NCBI GenBank assembly: GCA_015056915.1
Contig: SVFK01000016.1
Coordinates: 1-50,266, forward strand
From: Lachnospiraceae bacterium
Lineage (GTDB): Bacteria; Bacillota; Clostridia; Lachnospirales; Lachnospiraceae
Length of the DNA: 50,266 nt
Reading direction: 5' to 3'
Shown: positions 7,818-17,162 of the stretch, piece after piece
Layout of the letters: each line of letters opens with the position of its first letter
Position numbering within the stretch: the stretch's first letter is position 1
Made by a program: the position numbers and the translations under genes
The notes under the pieces: model-generated
Database searches by the model: none
Seen by the model: the letters and a program-made list of their open reading frames with translations, nothing else
Told to the model about the DNA's origin: nothing

Positions 7818-8726
7818 CTACATTAATATCTCTATTACAATTCCCGCGAATACACCAATCAGGTACAGCAGACCCAGAATTTTCAAATTCTCTCTTTTAT
7901 TACTGTTTACACGGAACAATACTACGAGACCAACACCGGCACCTACCAGAAGTCCCGCCATCATAGCACCAAAACTGATTACACCTTCCAAAAACAACTG
8001 CGTAATGACTACAGAGGCTGCACAGTTCGGTACAAGACCCACGATACCGGCCAGTACCGGACCCAGCACAGGTCTATCCAAAATCACCTTTGCCAACACT
8101 TCTTCGCCTACCGTATGTAACACCAGATTCAACACAAAGGTAATCAGTAACACAAAGAAAAATATCTTAAGCGCATGCTTTACAGCAGACAGGAATACAC
8201 CGTCCTTTTCGCAATTACAATGCTCATGCTCACAGAGCTCGTGAATATGATTATGCTCGTGCTCCTCTTCCCCATGCTCATGTGAATGGTGCTCGTGTAA
8301 ATGGTCCTCCCTATGAGGATGCTCATGCAAGTGGCGCTTTCGTATCACCAAATCTACTATAAATCCGGCAATCATACCAATTACCGCCTTCATTGCAAGA
8401 ATCTGCACTACCAGCGTAATGGGTGCGCGCTCTGATATCAAAATAGGTAACATTTCATCAGAGGTGGATAAATAAATTGCCAATAATGTACCCAGACTAA
8501 TAACGCTTCCCGCATAAAGATTGGATGCTGCCGCAGAGAAACCACACTGGGGTATGACACCTGCTACACCACCTATAAACGGTCCCCATTTTCCTGCCTT
8601 TCGTACTAATCGTGTTGTCTTTTCTCCCGCCTTATGCTCCAGATACTCCATTGCCAGATAGGTCAGGAACAAAAAGGGCACCAGCTTAATGCTGTCTAAC
8701 AAAGTATGTTCAATAATATGCAACAT
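7818..8726 (-). CDS. Putative metal permease with His-rich loop (ArsP_2 / manganese transporter-like)
   Basis: A 302-residue polytopic membrane protein made of two similar halves: GGVAGVIPQCGFSAAASNLY in the first and AGIVGLVPNCAASVVITQLF in the second. Between them (about residues 130-175) is a cytoplasmic loop rich in His and Glu (HEHHSHEHGEEEHEHNHIHE) that should bind divalent metal. This matches proteins annotated as putative manganese transporters. The gene shares an operon with the Fur-family regulator and has a palindromic operator at its promoter, so regulation by zinc or manganese is likely. Direction of transport cannot be read from sequence. Confidence 0.8.
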   Translation of the reverse strand: MLHIIEHTLLDSIKLVPFLFLTYLAMEYLEHKAGEKTTRLVRKAGKWGPFIGGVAGVIPQCGFSAAASNLYAGSVISLGTLLAIYLSTSDEMLPILISERAPITLVVQILAMKAVIGMIAGFIVDLVIRKRHLHEHPHREDHLHEHHSHEHGEEEHEHNHIHELCEHEHCNCEKDGVFLSAVKHALKIFFFVLLITFVLNLVLHTVGEEVLAKVILDRPVLGPVLAGIVGLVPNCAASVVITQLFLEGVISFGAMMAGLLVGAGVGLVVLFRVNSNKRENLKILGLLYLIGVFAGIVIEILM

Positions 8727-8785
8727 CGTAAATATACCTTTCCATAGCTTGTGAAACTGTCAATTCTGATTTTAAGTGCATGTCC

Positions 8786-8812
8786 AAATGCAACTGCAAC
8801 TCATTTGCATTT
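8786..8812 (-). promoter_or_regulatory. Candidate Fur-family operator
   Basis: A 27-bp inverted repeat with 8-base arms AAATGCAA (8786-8793) and TTGCATTT (8805-8812). It covers the predicted transcription start of the permease-regulator operon, where repressor binding would block RNA polymerase. The assignment to the co-encoded Fur-family protein is inference. Confidence 0.65.
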
Positions 8813-8815
8813 AGA

Positions 8816-8843
8816 AATATATCATATCGACGTCAAAAGTCAA
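8816..8843 (-). promoter_or_regulatory. Promoter of the metal permease operon
   Basis: Minus-strand -35 TTGACT (8838-8843) and -10 TATATT (8816-8821), 16-bp spacer. The operator begins just downstream of the -10 box. Confidence 0.65.
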
Positions 8844-9016
8844 GCCCTTATTCATCGGCAATTACTGTCACTACTTTGTTATTTTCTTATCCAATATCGG
8901 TATCTTTGTCATAAAATACGCTTTTTGCTAAATAACACACTTTATTTTGCAAGTTTTCTGGCAATTTTCATCTTTATGTCACACACAATTCCATCAATTG
9001 ACGGTTTTCTGTCGCA

Positions 9017-10219
9017 TTATCGCTCCTCGCACACCTGAAAAATATAAAATTTTAAATAGTAGGACTGGTCTGCAGCCCAAAGAATAGGATGGTCGCAGCC
9101 CTGCGTGCGAAATTCCACCTGGCGCAGTCTCTTATGCGCGCCGTTCGCAGCTTCTCGGATTGTCTTGGCAAAAAGCTCCGGGTCCATGAAATGTGAGCAG
9201 GAGCAGGTCACCAGATAGCCGCCGTCACGTACCAGTTTTAGACCACGGATATTAATTTCCCGATATCCCTTCACTGCATTTTTTATGGAATTGCGTGACT
9301 TGGTAAATGCAGGCGGGTCCAATATTACTACGTCAAAGCTTTCCTTTGACGCTTCCAGCTCCGGCAACAATTCAAAAACATCGGCACAGACAAAACGTAC
9401 TCTGTCCTCCAGATGATTCAGTCTGGCATTCTCCGTAGCCTGATCCACCGCTAACTGGGAAGCATCCACCCCCAACACACTCGCCGCTCCAGCAACTCCT
9501 GCATTTAAAGCAAATGAGCCGGTATGAGTAAAGCAGTCCAACACCTTCTTATCCTTACAAAATCGGTGTATCGCGGCCCTGTTATTCTTCTGATCAAGGA
9601 AGAAGCCCGTCTTCTGTCCATCCTCCACATCCACAATATACTTTACGCCGTTTTCAATGATTTCCACCTTTGTATCAAAGGGTTCGCCGATAAAGCCCTT
9701 GTAACGCTCCATGCCCTCCTGCAGGCGCACCTTGGCATCACTTCGCTCATAGACACCGCGTATCGTAACACCATCCTCTGCAAGTACCTTTTTTAACGCA
9801 TCAACTATGACAAGCTTCCATTTATCAATTCCCAAAGCTAAGGATTCCACTACCAGCACATCTGAAAATTTATCAATCACAAGTCCCGGCAGAAAATCAG
9901 CCTCTCCGAAAATAACGCGGCAGCTTGAAGTATCAATGGTTTCCTTGCGATAATTCCATGCAGCTCGGACACGTTGCTCCATAAATGCTTCATCTATTAT
10001 CGTATCCTTCTTGCGGGCAAGGAGCCTGACTGTAATCTTGGACCGGGTATTAATAAAGCCATAGCCCATAAAATAATCATCAAAATCATGGATTGATACC
10101 ACATCCCCGTTTGTATAGGTTCCCTGAATAGTATCTATTTCATTATCATACACCCACATGCCACCGGCCTTTAAGGTACGCCCCTCACCTTTTTTCAATT
10201 TTACCGTCGCCCGAGTCAT
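9017..10219 (-). CDS. rlmI: RlmI-like 23S rRNA (cytosine-5) methyltransferase
   Basis: A 400-residue class I SAM methyltransferase with an N-terminal PUA-like RNA-binding domain (about 1-80) and a Rossmann catalytic domain (about 190-390). Visible motifs: DGQKTGFFLDQKNNR, VLDCFTHTGSFALNAG (SAM loop), the DPPAFTKSR active-site motif IV and the TCSCSHFM catalytic Cys block. This is the RlmI/YccW arrangement, which methylates a cytosine of 23S rRNA. It stands alone with a good AAAGGAG site. Exact target nucleotide is inferred from the family. Confidence 0.9.
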   Translation of the reverse strand: MTRATVKLKKGEGRTLKAGGMWVYDNEIDTIQGTYTNGDVVSIHDFDDYFMGYGFINTRSKITVRLLARKKDTIIDEAFMEQRVRAAWNYRKETIDTSSCRVIFGEADFLPGLVIDKFSDVLVVESLALGIDKWKLVIVDALKKVLAEDGVTIRGVYERSDAKVRLQEGMERYKGFIGEPFDTKVEIIENGVKYIVDVEDGQKTGFFLDQKNNRAAIHRFCKDKKVLDCFTHTGSFALNAGVAGAASVLGVDASQLAVDQATENARLNHLEDRVRFVCADVFELLPELEASKESFDVVILDPPAFTKSRNSIKNAVKGYREINIRGLKLVRDGGYLVTCSCSHFMDPELFAKTIREAANGAHKRLRQVEFRTQGCDHPILWAADQSYYLKFYIFQVCEER

Positions 10220-10327
10220 AGCTACTCCTTTCTACCGGCATTGCCCTCCTTCAGGGGCAGCCTGCTGTCGAAACATGTGAATTTACGTTACGAATACTTA
10301 TTTTCTTCTATATTATTCGTTTTTTGC

Positions 10328-10356
10328 TTGACAATCAATCTTTTTCTATTTATTAT
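10328..10356 (+). promoter_or_regulatory. Promoter of tRNA-Pro
   Basis: Consensus -35 TTGACA (10328-10333), 17-bp spacer and -10 TATTAT (10351-10356), about 35 bp before the tRNA. Confidence 0.75.
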
Positions 10357-10391
10357 TTTACTGTTGACATTTGGTCTGTCACAGACAAAAA

Positions 10392-10465
<74 letters not shown>

Positions 10466-10482
10466 TTAATAATCAGACATGA

Positions 10483-10510
10483 AAAAAGCACCCAATTTAG
10501 GGTGCTTTTT
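10483..10510 (+). terminator. Terminator of tRNA-Pro, possibly bidirectional
   Basis: AAAAAGCACCC / GGGTGCTTTTT stem with a 6-base loop, 18 bp after the tRNA. The A-tract on the other side would also serve the minus-strand operon ending at 10509. Confidence 0.9.
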
Positions 10511-10661
10511 ATTGCTTTTCATCAGGAATATCACTAAATTCTTCTTGAATCATTTGTTCTATTTCATCGAAAAAGCTTTTATCTGTAATATCAGCCGGAA
10601 TTTCAATTCCGCGCTGTTTCAACTCTTCATCAGATAATTGGCATCTTTGTATTTTACTCAT
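10509..10661 (-). CDS. Small acidic protein of unknown function
   Basis: A 50-residue ORF starting MSKIQRCQLSDEELKQRGIE and ending near DIPDEKQ, rich in Asp/Glu with predicted amphipathic helices and no membrane segment. It begins 17 bp after the stop codon of the O-antigen-ligase-like gene and has an AAGGGGC ribosome site, so it looks like the last gene of that operon; its stop codon touches the terminator hairpin. I do not recognise the family. Good ribosome site, position and terminator argue that it is real. Confidence 0.6.
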   Translation of the reverse strand: MSKIQRCQLSDEELKQRGIEIPADITDKSFFDEIEQMIQEEFSDIPDEKQ

Positions 10662-10678
10662 TCTAACATTGCCCCTTC

Positions 10679-12331
10679 CTACTCCTCCCGCATATAATTC
10701 TCTCCGATTCCCAGAATCACGGCTATGGTTGCGATATTCATACTCTGCTGGAAGCTGAACATGTTATTCACCGTATATGCCAGTACGCAGATTCCGCAGG
10801 CTGCTGTTATGACCTTTACATTTCGACTTTGAATATAACGCTTTATTGCTGTTATCATCATTCCGGCATAGCTCACCAATCCCAGTAGGCCCATGTTGAC
10901 CAAAATTGTCAGCCACTCATTGTGTGCATTTGTCAGTCGCGCTGTACCAAAGCGTTCCTCTGCCACAGCAACCAACTCAGCACTGCCGGCTCCATACAAA
11001 AACGCCTCCATACAATCCGGACCTACACCTGTCAGCTTATGTAGTACATCCTGCTCCCAGAAACACAGCCAGCCACAGGTCCAGGTAGCACCCCTGTTAC
11101 TTCCCCATGTAGGAGAGAAAGTTAAAACATTTTGTTCTGACATTGTTGTCATTTTCGTAATAATGCCACCACCTGCTGTATTTATCGCAAGCAGTATGAC
11201 AAATAGCACCACAAGCGCTATGCTTCCGCCACACACCAGTACACTCAAGCCTTTCCATATCTTCTGAGGATACCGGCCTTTATTGTTGGTAACCCGAACC
11301 CATGCCCAAAAAGCAAGTGACAGCAGTGTCATAATTATTGGAATAAGGCTATAGGTAAACAAATCTATTAAGGTATCAATGTATGTAATTTCCAGCAATC
11401 CACACACTCGCATTATGCAGGTAACAAGACAGGTCGCGGAAAAAAGCACCATTTCCAACCAGAAGCTTTCCATGCTTCTGCTGTCCGAAACAGATAACCA
11501 GAACAAGAATAGAAACAGTACTGCCATTGTAAAGATTCCACTGCTGCTTCCCTGTGTTACCAGTGTGGCAAAGCCAATTACTAAATAACCCATCATTAAA
11601 AGCTGCTGCCAGACCTTCTTCCACTCCACCTTCCAAAACAGGAACATGACACCAAAGAAAATGGACACCAAGTAACCACAGTACCAGTTAATATTTCCAA
11701 TGGTAGATATAAATTCCGGAGCTTCCAGCTTCATGTCAATGGGATAAATGCCAAAGCGGTTCAAATATCCCAAGGCAAATACGATAAACGATACCGGAAG
11801 AATGAGTGCCACCAGCCAATTACGCCTTGTCCATGCCCTGGATATCAGGAAATATACCACAACCACTGTCAACTGTGGTATCAGACCCATGTACCAGCCC
11901 TTAACGCCCCACATTGCAGTCTCCTTGTAATCGGAGCATAAGTAGGCAATTATCACGCTGATTCCATAGGCTAATGCAAAACAATCTGTTGACGAGAACT
12001 GTTTTTTGCAGGCCGCTATAATGCTTTTTACAGATAACGCTTTCCCATTCGGTATTCCCTTTGTTCGAATATGCATTATCACACCTGTAACTGCCATAAT
12101 TGCCAGCAGGGGTAACACTATCTTGCTCCCATAAATCGTGCAATTTTTAAAGAATGTGGATTTATCCGTTCCGATATGATTAAAGCCCTCTTCATTGTAA
12201 AAGGGCATAACTACTAATATCAAAAAAATGTAAACACATACGCACAAGTCAAGCACGTATTTAAAAAATTCATAAAAGGATACACTAATAGGCTCAGCTT
12301 TACTGCTCCTGCTTCTTTTTTTTTTCTTCAT
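10679..12331 (-). CDS. O-antigen ligase-like membrane polymerase (Wzy_C)
   Basis: A 550-residue polytopic membrane protein with a very basic N-terminus (KKKKRSRSSK) and about 12 hydrophobic segments. The signature near residues 465-490, LTNAHNEWLTILVNMGLLGL, is the conserved Wzy_C block following the large extracytoplasmic loop (about 405-460, GSNRGATWTCGWLCFWEQD). The family polymerises or ligates surface polysaccharide at the outer face of the membrane. In a Gram-positive it could act on capsule or teichoic-type glycans. No polysaccharide cluster surrounds it, so the substrate is unknown. Confidence 0.83.
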   Translation of the reverse strand: MKKKKRSRSSKAEPISVSFYEFFKYVLDLCVCVYIFLILVVMPFYNEEGFNHIGTDKSTFFKNCTIYGSKIVLPLLAIMAVTGVIMHIRTKGIPNGKALSVKSIIAACKKQFSSTDCFALAYGISVIIAYLCSDYKETAMWGVKGWYMGLIPQLTVVVVYFLISRAWTRRNWLVALILPVSFIVFALGYLNRFGIYPIDMKLEAPEFISTIGNINWYCGYLVSIFFGVMFLFWKVEWKKVWQQLLMMGYLVIGFATLVTQGSSSGIFTMAVLFLFLFWLSVSDSRSMESFWLEMVLFSATCLVTCIMRVCGLLEITYIDTLIDLFTYSLIPIIMTLLSLAFWAWVRVTNNKGRYPQKIWKGLSVLVCGGSIALVVLFVILLAINTAGGGIITKMTTMSEQNVLTFSPTWGSNRGATWTCGWLCFWEQDVLHKLTGVGPDCMEAFLYGAGSAELVAVAEERFGTARLTNAHNEWLTILVNMGLLGLVSYAGMMITAIKRYIQSRNVKVITAACGICVLAYTVNNMFSFQQSMNIATIAVILGIGENYMREE

Positions 12332-12443
12332 GGTGCCTCCATAGCATAATTTATATTTCTATCATAAGCCAGCGTTCTCTGTTCGTCAACCGTCAAACCC
12401 CTGCACCTCTACATCAAAATCCCGGCTCTCCTACATTCTGGAT

Positions 12444-13493
12444 TTATGTCAGCTCCCACCATCTTCTTTGCAGGCTCAGATAAGTCTGATATATGAGTAT
12501 AAAGCCTAAGGGGCCTTTGATAATACCCCACACACCAAATAATTGAATCCCGGCATACAAGGAGACTAACACCGCAATAGGCGGTACTCCGATTTTTCTT
12601 CCTATCAGGCGGGGCTCCAGAATTTCTCTCAAAAATATGCAGACAATATATAGAACCACACAAACTATTGCACCCACGTAATCGCCTGCGAAAATCTGCA
12701 TCAGTGCCAAAGGAATCAGCACAATTCCCGTACCTACGAAAGGCAAAACATCCATAAGTCCCGCCAGAAGTCCCCACAAAATACCATGCTTTACTCCGAT
12801 TACCGCCAGTGTAACTGCCGCCAGGCTCCCGATGCTGACAATGATAATGAATTGAGCTTTGACGTAAGTGGCTATATAGCGTATCAGTCCGCAGATTACC
12901 TCAAGCAAAACATGGCAGTCCTCACGATCTAACAAGCGATTCATAATGTCATCATAATCCTTGGCCAGCAATACCGATGCAATAATAAAGGTCATCAGAA
13001 AACCGCCTAATGCCGCAATCACCCTCACATAGGTCAGGGACTGGGACAGCATACCCGGCAACATCTCAAGCTGCATGTAATCAATACCGTCCTCGATATG
13101 TCTTAGAATCGTCTGCTCCAGATACACATTATCTACACCGATAGCGTGACCTACCGCCTCGCAGCCACTCCTGACCAATACGGTGATTTCCTGCTCCAAA
13201 GCCTCCAGCTGATTAATCCAGTTAGGCAGACTCCCCACAAACCAGGAAAAAAATATCCAAATCAATCCCACCAAAATAACAGTTGCCACCAGCAATAAGG
13301 CCACCGCACCAATTTGCCGGTGTATGCGAAGCTTTGCCTGCATTTTCTTCAAAAGGGGACCAAATATGGTTACAAAGAGCATTGCAACCAACACCGGTGC
13401 AATCAGCGGAGTGATATATTGAAGAAAAAAATATACTGCCCCTGTTAAAAGGAGCAGTATCAATACTTTATTGTTCTTTATCTTTTCTGACAT
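12444..13493 (-). CDS. AI-2E family transporter
   Basis: About 349 residues with N-terminal hydrophobic segments (11-28, 30-48, 62-85), a soluble amphipathic middle (about 90-140), and more segments after residue 150, including the conserved LLAGLMDVLPFVGTGIVLIP and the region with EILEPRLIGRKIGVPPIAVL typical of the family. Members export small molecules or act as sodium/proton antiporters; substrate here is unknown. ATG at 13493 is preferred over 13499 because GAGGAG then has normal spacing. Confidence 0.9.
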   Translation of the reverse strand: MSEKIKNNKVLILLLLTGAVYFFLQYITPLIAPVLVAMLFVTIFGPLLKKMQAKLRIHRQIGAVALLLVATVILVGLIWIFFSWFVGSLPNWINQLEALEQEITVLVRSGCEAVGHAIGVDNVYLEQTILRHIEDGIDYMQLEMLPGMLSQSLTYVRVIAALGGFLMTFIIASVLLAKDYDDIMNRLLDREDCHVLLEVICGLIRYIATYVKAQFIIIVSIGSLAAVTLAVIGVKHGILWGLLAGLMDVLPFVGTGIVLIPLALMQIFAGDYVGAIVCVVLYIVCIFLREILEPRLIGRKIGVPPIAVLVSLYAGIQLFGVWGIIKGPLGFILIYQTYLSLQRRWWELT

Positions 13494-13523
13494 GGCCATT
13501 CTCCTCTTCGGAGAATAGTATAC

Positions 13524-14231
13524 TCAGAGAAGTCCAAAATTATTTGATTCAAAATAGGCAAATGCTTTACCCTCCGGTCTGATCTGGAAGGACATCTGCT
13601 TATTGGTAGCAGGATGCTGAAAAGTCAGATGATAGGCACACAGAGCTACATTGCGAACACCCAAACTACGCCCCGGCTCCTGCATGCTCTCTTCTGCATA
13701 TTTGGTATCTCCGAGAAGCGGCATTCCTGCATGAGCCATCTGCGCACGTATCTGGTGAAAACGTCCGGTATCAATATGTATATCCGCCAGCGCCAGCTTC
13801 CAAGGCTCATTAATTTCCTGCAAAATCCGATATTGCAGAACTGCTTTCTGGGCATCCGGGTACTGCGCCTGCTTCCCTGTCACTACTTTTGCATAATTAT
13901 CCTCTTTTCGGAGGTAATCCACGAGCTCACCCTGCTTTTGAGGAAATAATCCACAGACAACCGCATAATACTGCTTGTGCAGGGTTCCCAACTGAAGCTG
14001 CTTACTCAGATTTCCTGCTGCCTTTTTATTTTTGGCAAATACCAGTAGCCCCTCCACAGGCTGATCCAAACGATGGATCACACCCAGATAGCCATTCTTT
14101 TGTGCCGCAAGATAATTTTTCAACTCACTTACCACATCCGCCTGCCCTACTTTGGCTGTTTGGGTCGCGAGACCGGAAGGCTTCTGTATCACAAGAATAT
14201 CCTTATCCTCATATATGATTACTGTTTTCAT
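13524..14231 (-). CDS. RluA-family RNA pseudouridine synthase
   Basis: About 235 residues. The catalytic motif GVIHRLDQPVEGLLVFAKN contains the nucleophilic Asp, followed by KQYYAVVCG and the DTGRFHQIRAQMAHAGMPLL block, which define the RluA family. No S4 domain is visible, as in shorter RluA homologues. It isomerises uridine to pseudouridine in rRNA or tRNA; the target cannot be told. The start at 14231 follows AGGAGA. The RsmF-type gene lies 48 bp upstream on the same strand, giving an RNA-modification gene pair. Confidence 0.92.
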   Translation of the reverse strand: MKTVIIYEDKDILVIQKPSGLATQTAKVGQADVVSELKNYLAAQKNGYLGVIHRLDQPVEGLLVFAKNKKAAGNLSKQLQLGTLHKQYYAVVCGLFPQKQGELVDYLRKEDNYAKVVTGKQAQYPDAQKAVLQYRILQEINEPWKLALADIHIDTGRFHQIRAQMAHAGMPLLGDTKYAEESMQEPGRSLGVRNVALCAYHLTFQHPATNKQMSFQIRPEGKAFAYFESNNFGLL

Positions 14232-14279
14232 TCTAACATTTCTCCTGATGTCCAATCATTGTCAGCCTTTTGCCCCGAA

Positions 14280-15752
14280 TCAAAGGTTTTTCCGCAGTCC
14301 CTTGGGATAATGGTTTTTCATAATACCCCCCGCAAGCTTGCCCCAGCCGATGCTAAATCCATCCACACAAATCAGATACCAGCCCTTTTCACCCTCAGCC
14401 GAAAAGGTCTGACCGCTTATGTAAGCATTGACAGTGGTATCTTCAGAAGATAAATTCCACACATGCAACGCATTCTGCGGTTCCAGTGCCAGTGCCAACG
14501 CATGAGACGGCTCAAAACGATTCTTCTTCAGGGTTCCCACATGAAGTCCCGGACGAAGCACCTTGAGCCCTTTTACAGAGGGCATTTCCTCAGGAATCAA
14601 ATACAAATTATCGCCAAATCTCAGATATTTCCCTGAAAGCGGGTTGGTCAGATTCTCCTTCACAAATACTTGATAATCCGCCCATTCCTTATCCATTTCC
14701 TTTTGAGACAGCCCTTTTTCTAAGCCTCCCAAGGCCTGAATCTTGTAAGTGTCTGTAGCCTGACCTGCTTTTTGAAGCACCGCCGCATAATGTCCCTCAC
14801 CCTTCACATAATGAGGCCACAGTCGCAAGGTATGTTCGATACCGGGCGCAGGATTGTCAACCCATGCAGGCACACCGTCATATGAAATCTCAGATGCTTT
14901 TTTCTGTCGCCAATCACCATCCGGCGAAACAGACTCTACGGCATCATCTGTGGTAGACAGATGCCGCTTCACTGCATCTGCAGGCAATATTGTAAATTCC
15001 GGGTAGCGCTCTATCAAACGGCTGATACTGCCCTCATTTTCCCGGGGTGCAAAGGTACAGGTGGAATACACCAGCCTGCCGCCGGGACGTAGCATTCTTG
15101 CAGCACAATCCAGGATCTCATCCTGTCTGGAGGCACACATTTCTACGTTTTCCAAGCTCCATTCTTCACATGCCGCCTCGTTTTTACGAAACATTCCCTC
15201 CCCGGAGCAAGGCGCATCCACCAGAATACGGTCAAAATATTCCGGGAAAACCTCCGCGAGGCGGGCAGGCGTTTCATTGGTAACACAAGCATTCCGAATG
15301 CCCATTCTCTCTATATTCTCAGATAAAATCTTGGCGCGGGCAGGGTGAATCTCGTTACAGATTAACAAGCCCTCGCCCTGCAATGCCGCGGCAATCTGGG
15401 TACTTTTACCACCGGGAGCCGCACACAGATCCAGTATCCGATCTCCGGGACACACCTCCAACAGAGTCACCGGCGCCATTGCACTGGGCTCTTGAATATA
15501 ATAAAACCCCGCTTCATGATACGGATGCTTGCCGGGCTGTTCCTCCTTGGCATAATAATAACCGTTTTCCGCCCAGGACACCTTGGACAAGTGTGATTTC
15601 AGCACTTCTGCAGCGCATCTTCCCTGCCTATCTTTTTTCAAGGCATTCAAGCGCAATGCCTGATATTTATCCTGTTCAAAGCTTGCCAGAAAAGCATCAT
15701 ATTCCTTTCCCAGCATATTCTTCATCCGTTCCAAAAAGAGCTCCGGCAACAT
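14280..15752 (-). CDS. RsmF-type rRNA (cytosine-5) methyltransferase
   Basis: A 490-residue NOL1/NOP2/Sun protein: SAM-binding LDLCAAPGGKSTQIA (about 107-121), motif IV VDAPCSGEGMFRK and motif VI YSTCTFAPRENE with the two catalytic cysteines. A C-terminal extension (about 300-490) with a PUA-like segment (LKVLRPGLHVGTLKKNRFEP) is characteristic of RsmF/YebU rather than RsmB. It uses SAM to make m5C in 16S rRNA by family. The ribosome site is GGAGG. Confidence 0.92.
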   Translation of the reverse strand: MLPELFLERMKNMLGKEYDAFLASFEQDKYQALRLNALKKDRQGRCAAEVLKSHLSKVSWAENGYYYAKEEQPGKHPYHEAGFYYIQEPSAMAPVTLLEVCPGDRILDLCAAPGGKSTQIAAALQGEGLLICNEIHPARAKILSENIERMGIRNACVTNETPARLAEVFPEYFDRILVDAPCSGEGMFRKNEAACEEWSLENVEMCASRQDEILDCAARMLRPGGRLVYSTCTFAPRENEGSISRLIERYPEFTILPADAVKRHLSTTDDAVESVSPDGDWRQKKASEISYDGVPAWVDNPAPGIEHTLRLWPHYVKGEGHYAAVLQKAGQATDTYKIQALGGLEKGLSQKEMDKEWADYQVFVKENLTNPLSGKYLRFGDNLYLIPEEMPSVKGLKVLRPGLHVGTLKKNRFEPSHALALALEPQNALHVWNLSSEDTTVNAYISGQTFSAEGEKGWYLICVDGFSIGWGKLAGGIMKNHYPKGLRKNL

Positions 15753-15898
15753 AGCTGTTCCTCCGCATTTTATTCTAAAGATATTATAGCAAACTTCTTT
15801 TATTGTTCTAACATTTTACTATTTCCGCTCATACCACCCTACTGTTGCGCAATTTCTGATGGTTAGGCAGGGGGGGCGCACTCGGCAAATAGGATTGG

Positions 15899-16714
15899 TC
15901 AGTTGGTACTTTTTTCAATAATTCCATATACTTTCTCAGACCAATCCCAAATATCTTTACAATCATTTTCGACATATATAAATCTATCTTTTAAATCATT
16001 CGGTACGTGCTTTTCGAGTTTGCCCTTTAGTTCATTCGGAATTACAATTTTATAAACCCAATCCCTGAGATTTATCTCGTCCTTGACTTTCATGGGTAAC
16101 ACACCATCAAATATAGCATTGGGATGTTGCATTAATTCCTCATACTTAAAATAAAATCTTACTCCCGGGTTAAAATGCACGCTTAAATCCTCTTCATTTG
16201 GGAAACGGCCGAGCGCGCGCTCCATCACCAGTCTATCTCCTGCCTGACAATTTCCCCATGCAAACATTATGTATTCAAAATAGTCAGCAGGATCGTTTGC
16301 AGCATTGCGTTTCTCGCTCATTAATTGTTCAACCGGTACTTTTCGGGCATTTAGTGCAGATAACAATTTCCCACACCCGAAAATCTTTATAGCGTTGTCA
16401 GCCGAAGTTGTATGACATACATAATCTGTAACGCAACCTTTTCGATAGGGACATGCCGTACATTCTGTCAGCAATTTAGGGCGCGCGGCTTTCAAATATA
16501 CTTCCCGATTCGCCATTTTTGTGTTAATCATATCCAGCACATCATTATCATCACATTCAATGGAACATTTTCGGCCATACTGTTTTTCATATTCCATAAA
16601 TTCGATGATGTTTCTTATCTCCCAATCGGATACTTGGGGATAATTAGAGAGCTTCTTATAAAAAACCCCGTCCCACACTTCGGTACATTCGAAATTGCCG
16701 ACTTTTATTAGCAT
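15899..16714 (-). CDS. Uncharacterised Cys-containing protein, possible ADP-ribosyltransferase-like fold
   Basis: A 271-residue soluble protein I cannot assign. It has a Cys cluster (CTACPYRKGCVTDYVC, about residues 87-102) directly followed by HTTSADNAIKIFGCGKLLSA, then VRFYFKYEEL and a positively charged C-terminal third. The His-Thr...G..LS pattern followed by a FYF element recalls the layout of DarT/DUF4433-type ADP-ribosyltransferases, but key residues cannot be verified by eye. It lies 20 bp after a small membrane-protein gene on the same strand, with a GAGG ribosome site, so the two form a cassette. Function is open. Confidence 0.6.
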   Translation of the reverse strand: MLIKVGNFECTEVWDGVFYKKLSNYPQVSDWEIRNIIEFMEYEKQYGRKCSIECDDNDVLDMINTKMANREVYLKAARPKLLTECTACPYRKGCVTDYVCHTTSADNAIKIFGCGKLLSALNARKVPVEQLMSEKRNAANDPADYFEYIMFAWGNCQAGDRLVMERALGRFPNEEDLSVHFNPGVRFYFKYEELMQHPNAIFDGVLPMKVKDEINLRDWVYKIVIPNELKGKLEKHVPNDLKDRFIYVENDCKDIWDWSEKVYGIIEKSTN

Positions 16715-16734
16715 ATTAATACCTCGACTCTAAA

Positions 16735-16914
16735 TTACTGCTCTTCCTCGGATGTATTTTCTTTGTAATACTTTTCCATTCCCTTTTTTACTGCTTTGCT
16801 TATTTCGGAACTGCTTTCTTCAATCGCGTTTCTCACTGCCCATTTAACGATAAAATACATTGCAATTAAAATAATCAGCGCAGTGCCAAGACTTATGCCT
16901 AATTCCTCTAACAT
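16735..16914 (-). CDS. Small single-pass membrane protein
   Basis: A 59-residue ORF with a GGAGGG ribosome site at good spacing. Residues 9-27 (LGTALIILIAMYFIVKWAV) form one membrane segment; the remainder is a charged helix ending in EENTSEEEQ-like acidic residues. It is encoded just upstream of and on the same strand as the uncharacterised Cys-containing protein, suggesting a membrane partner. No family recognised. Confidence 0.65.
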   Translation of the reverse strand: MLEELGISLGTALIILIAMYFIVKWAVRNAIEESSSEISKAVKKGMEKYYKENTSEEEQ

Positions 16915-17162
16915 GTTTATCCCTCCAGAATTAAAATATCTATGTCAATTATATCAAATATCTTTATATGTGCAATCCGCTTTCTCGACTATATTCCTGC
17001 TAATAAATAACCGCATAAACCTTTTTGGATGATAGGCGGTCTGCTTTTATATAATATTCCATCTAAAATAGGTTGGAAAGAGAGTACATGCTTTGCTATA
17101 ATAAAAAACAATAAATGTGAATACACAAGAAAAATAGTTTAATATACGAAGGAGATATAACG

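Noticed and set aside
10679..12331. Polysaccharide biosynthesis cluster
   Set aside because: Apart from the O-antigen-ligase-like gene there are no glycosyltransferases, flippases or sugar-nucleotide genes nearby.
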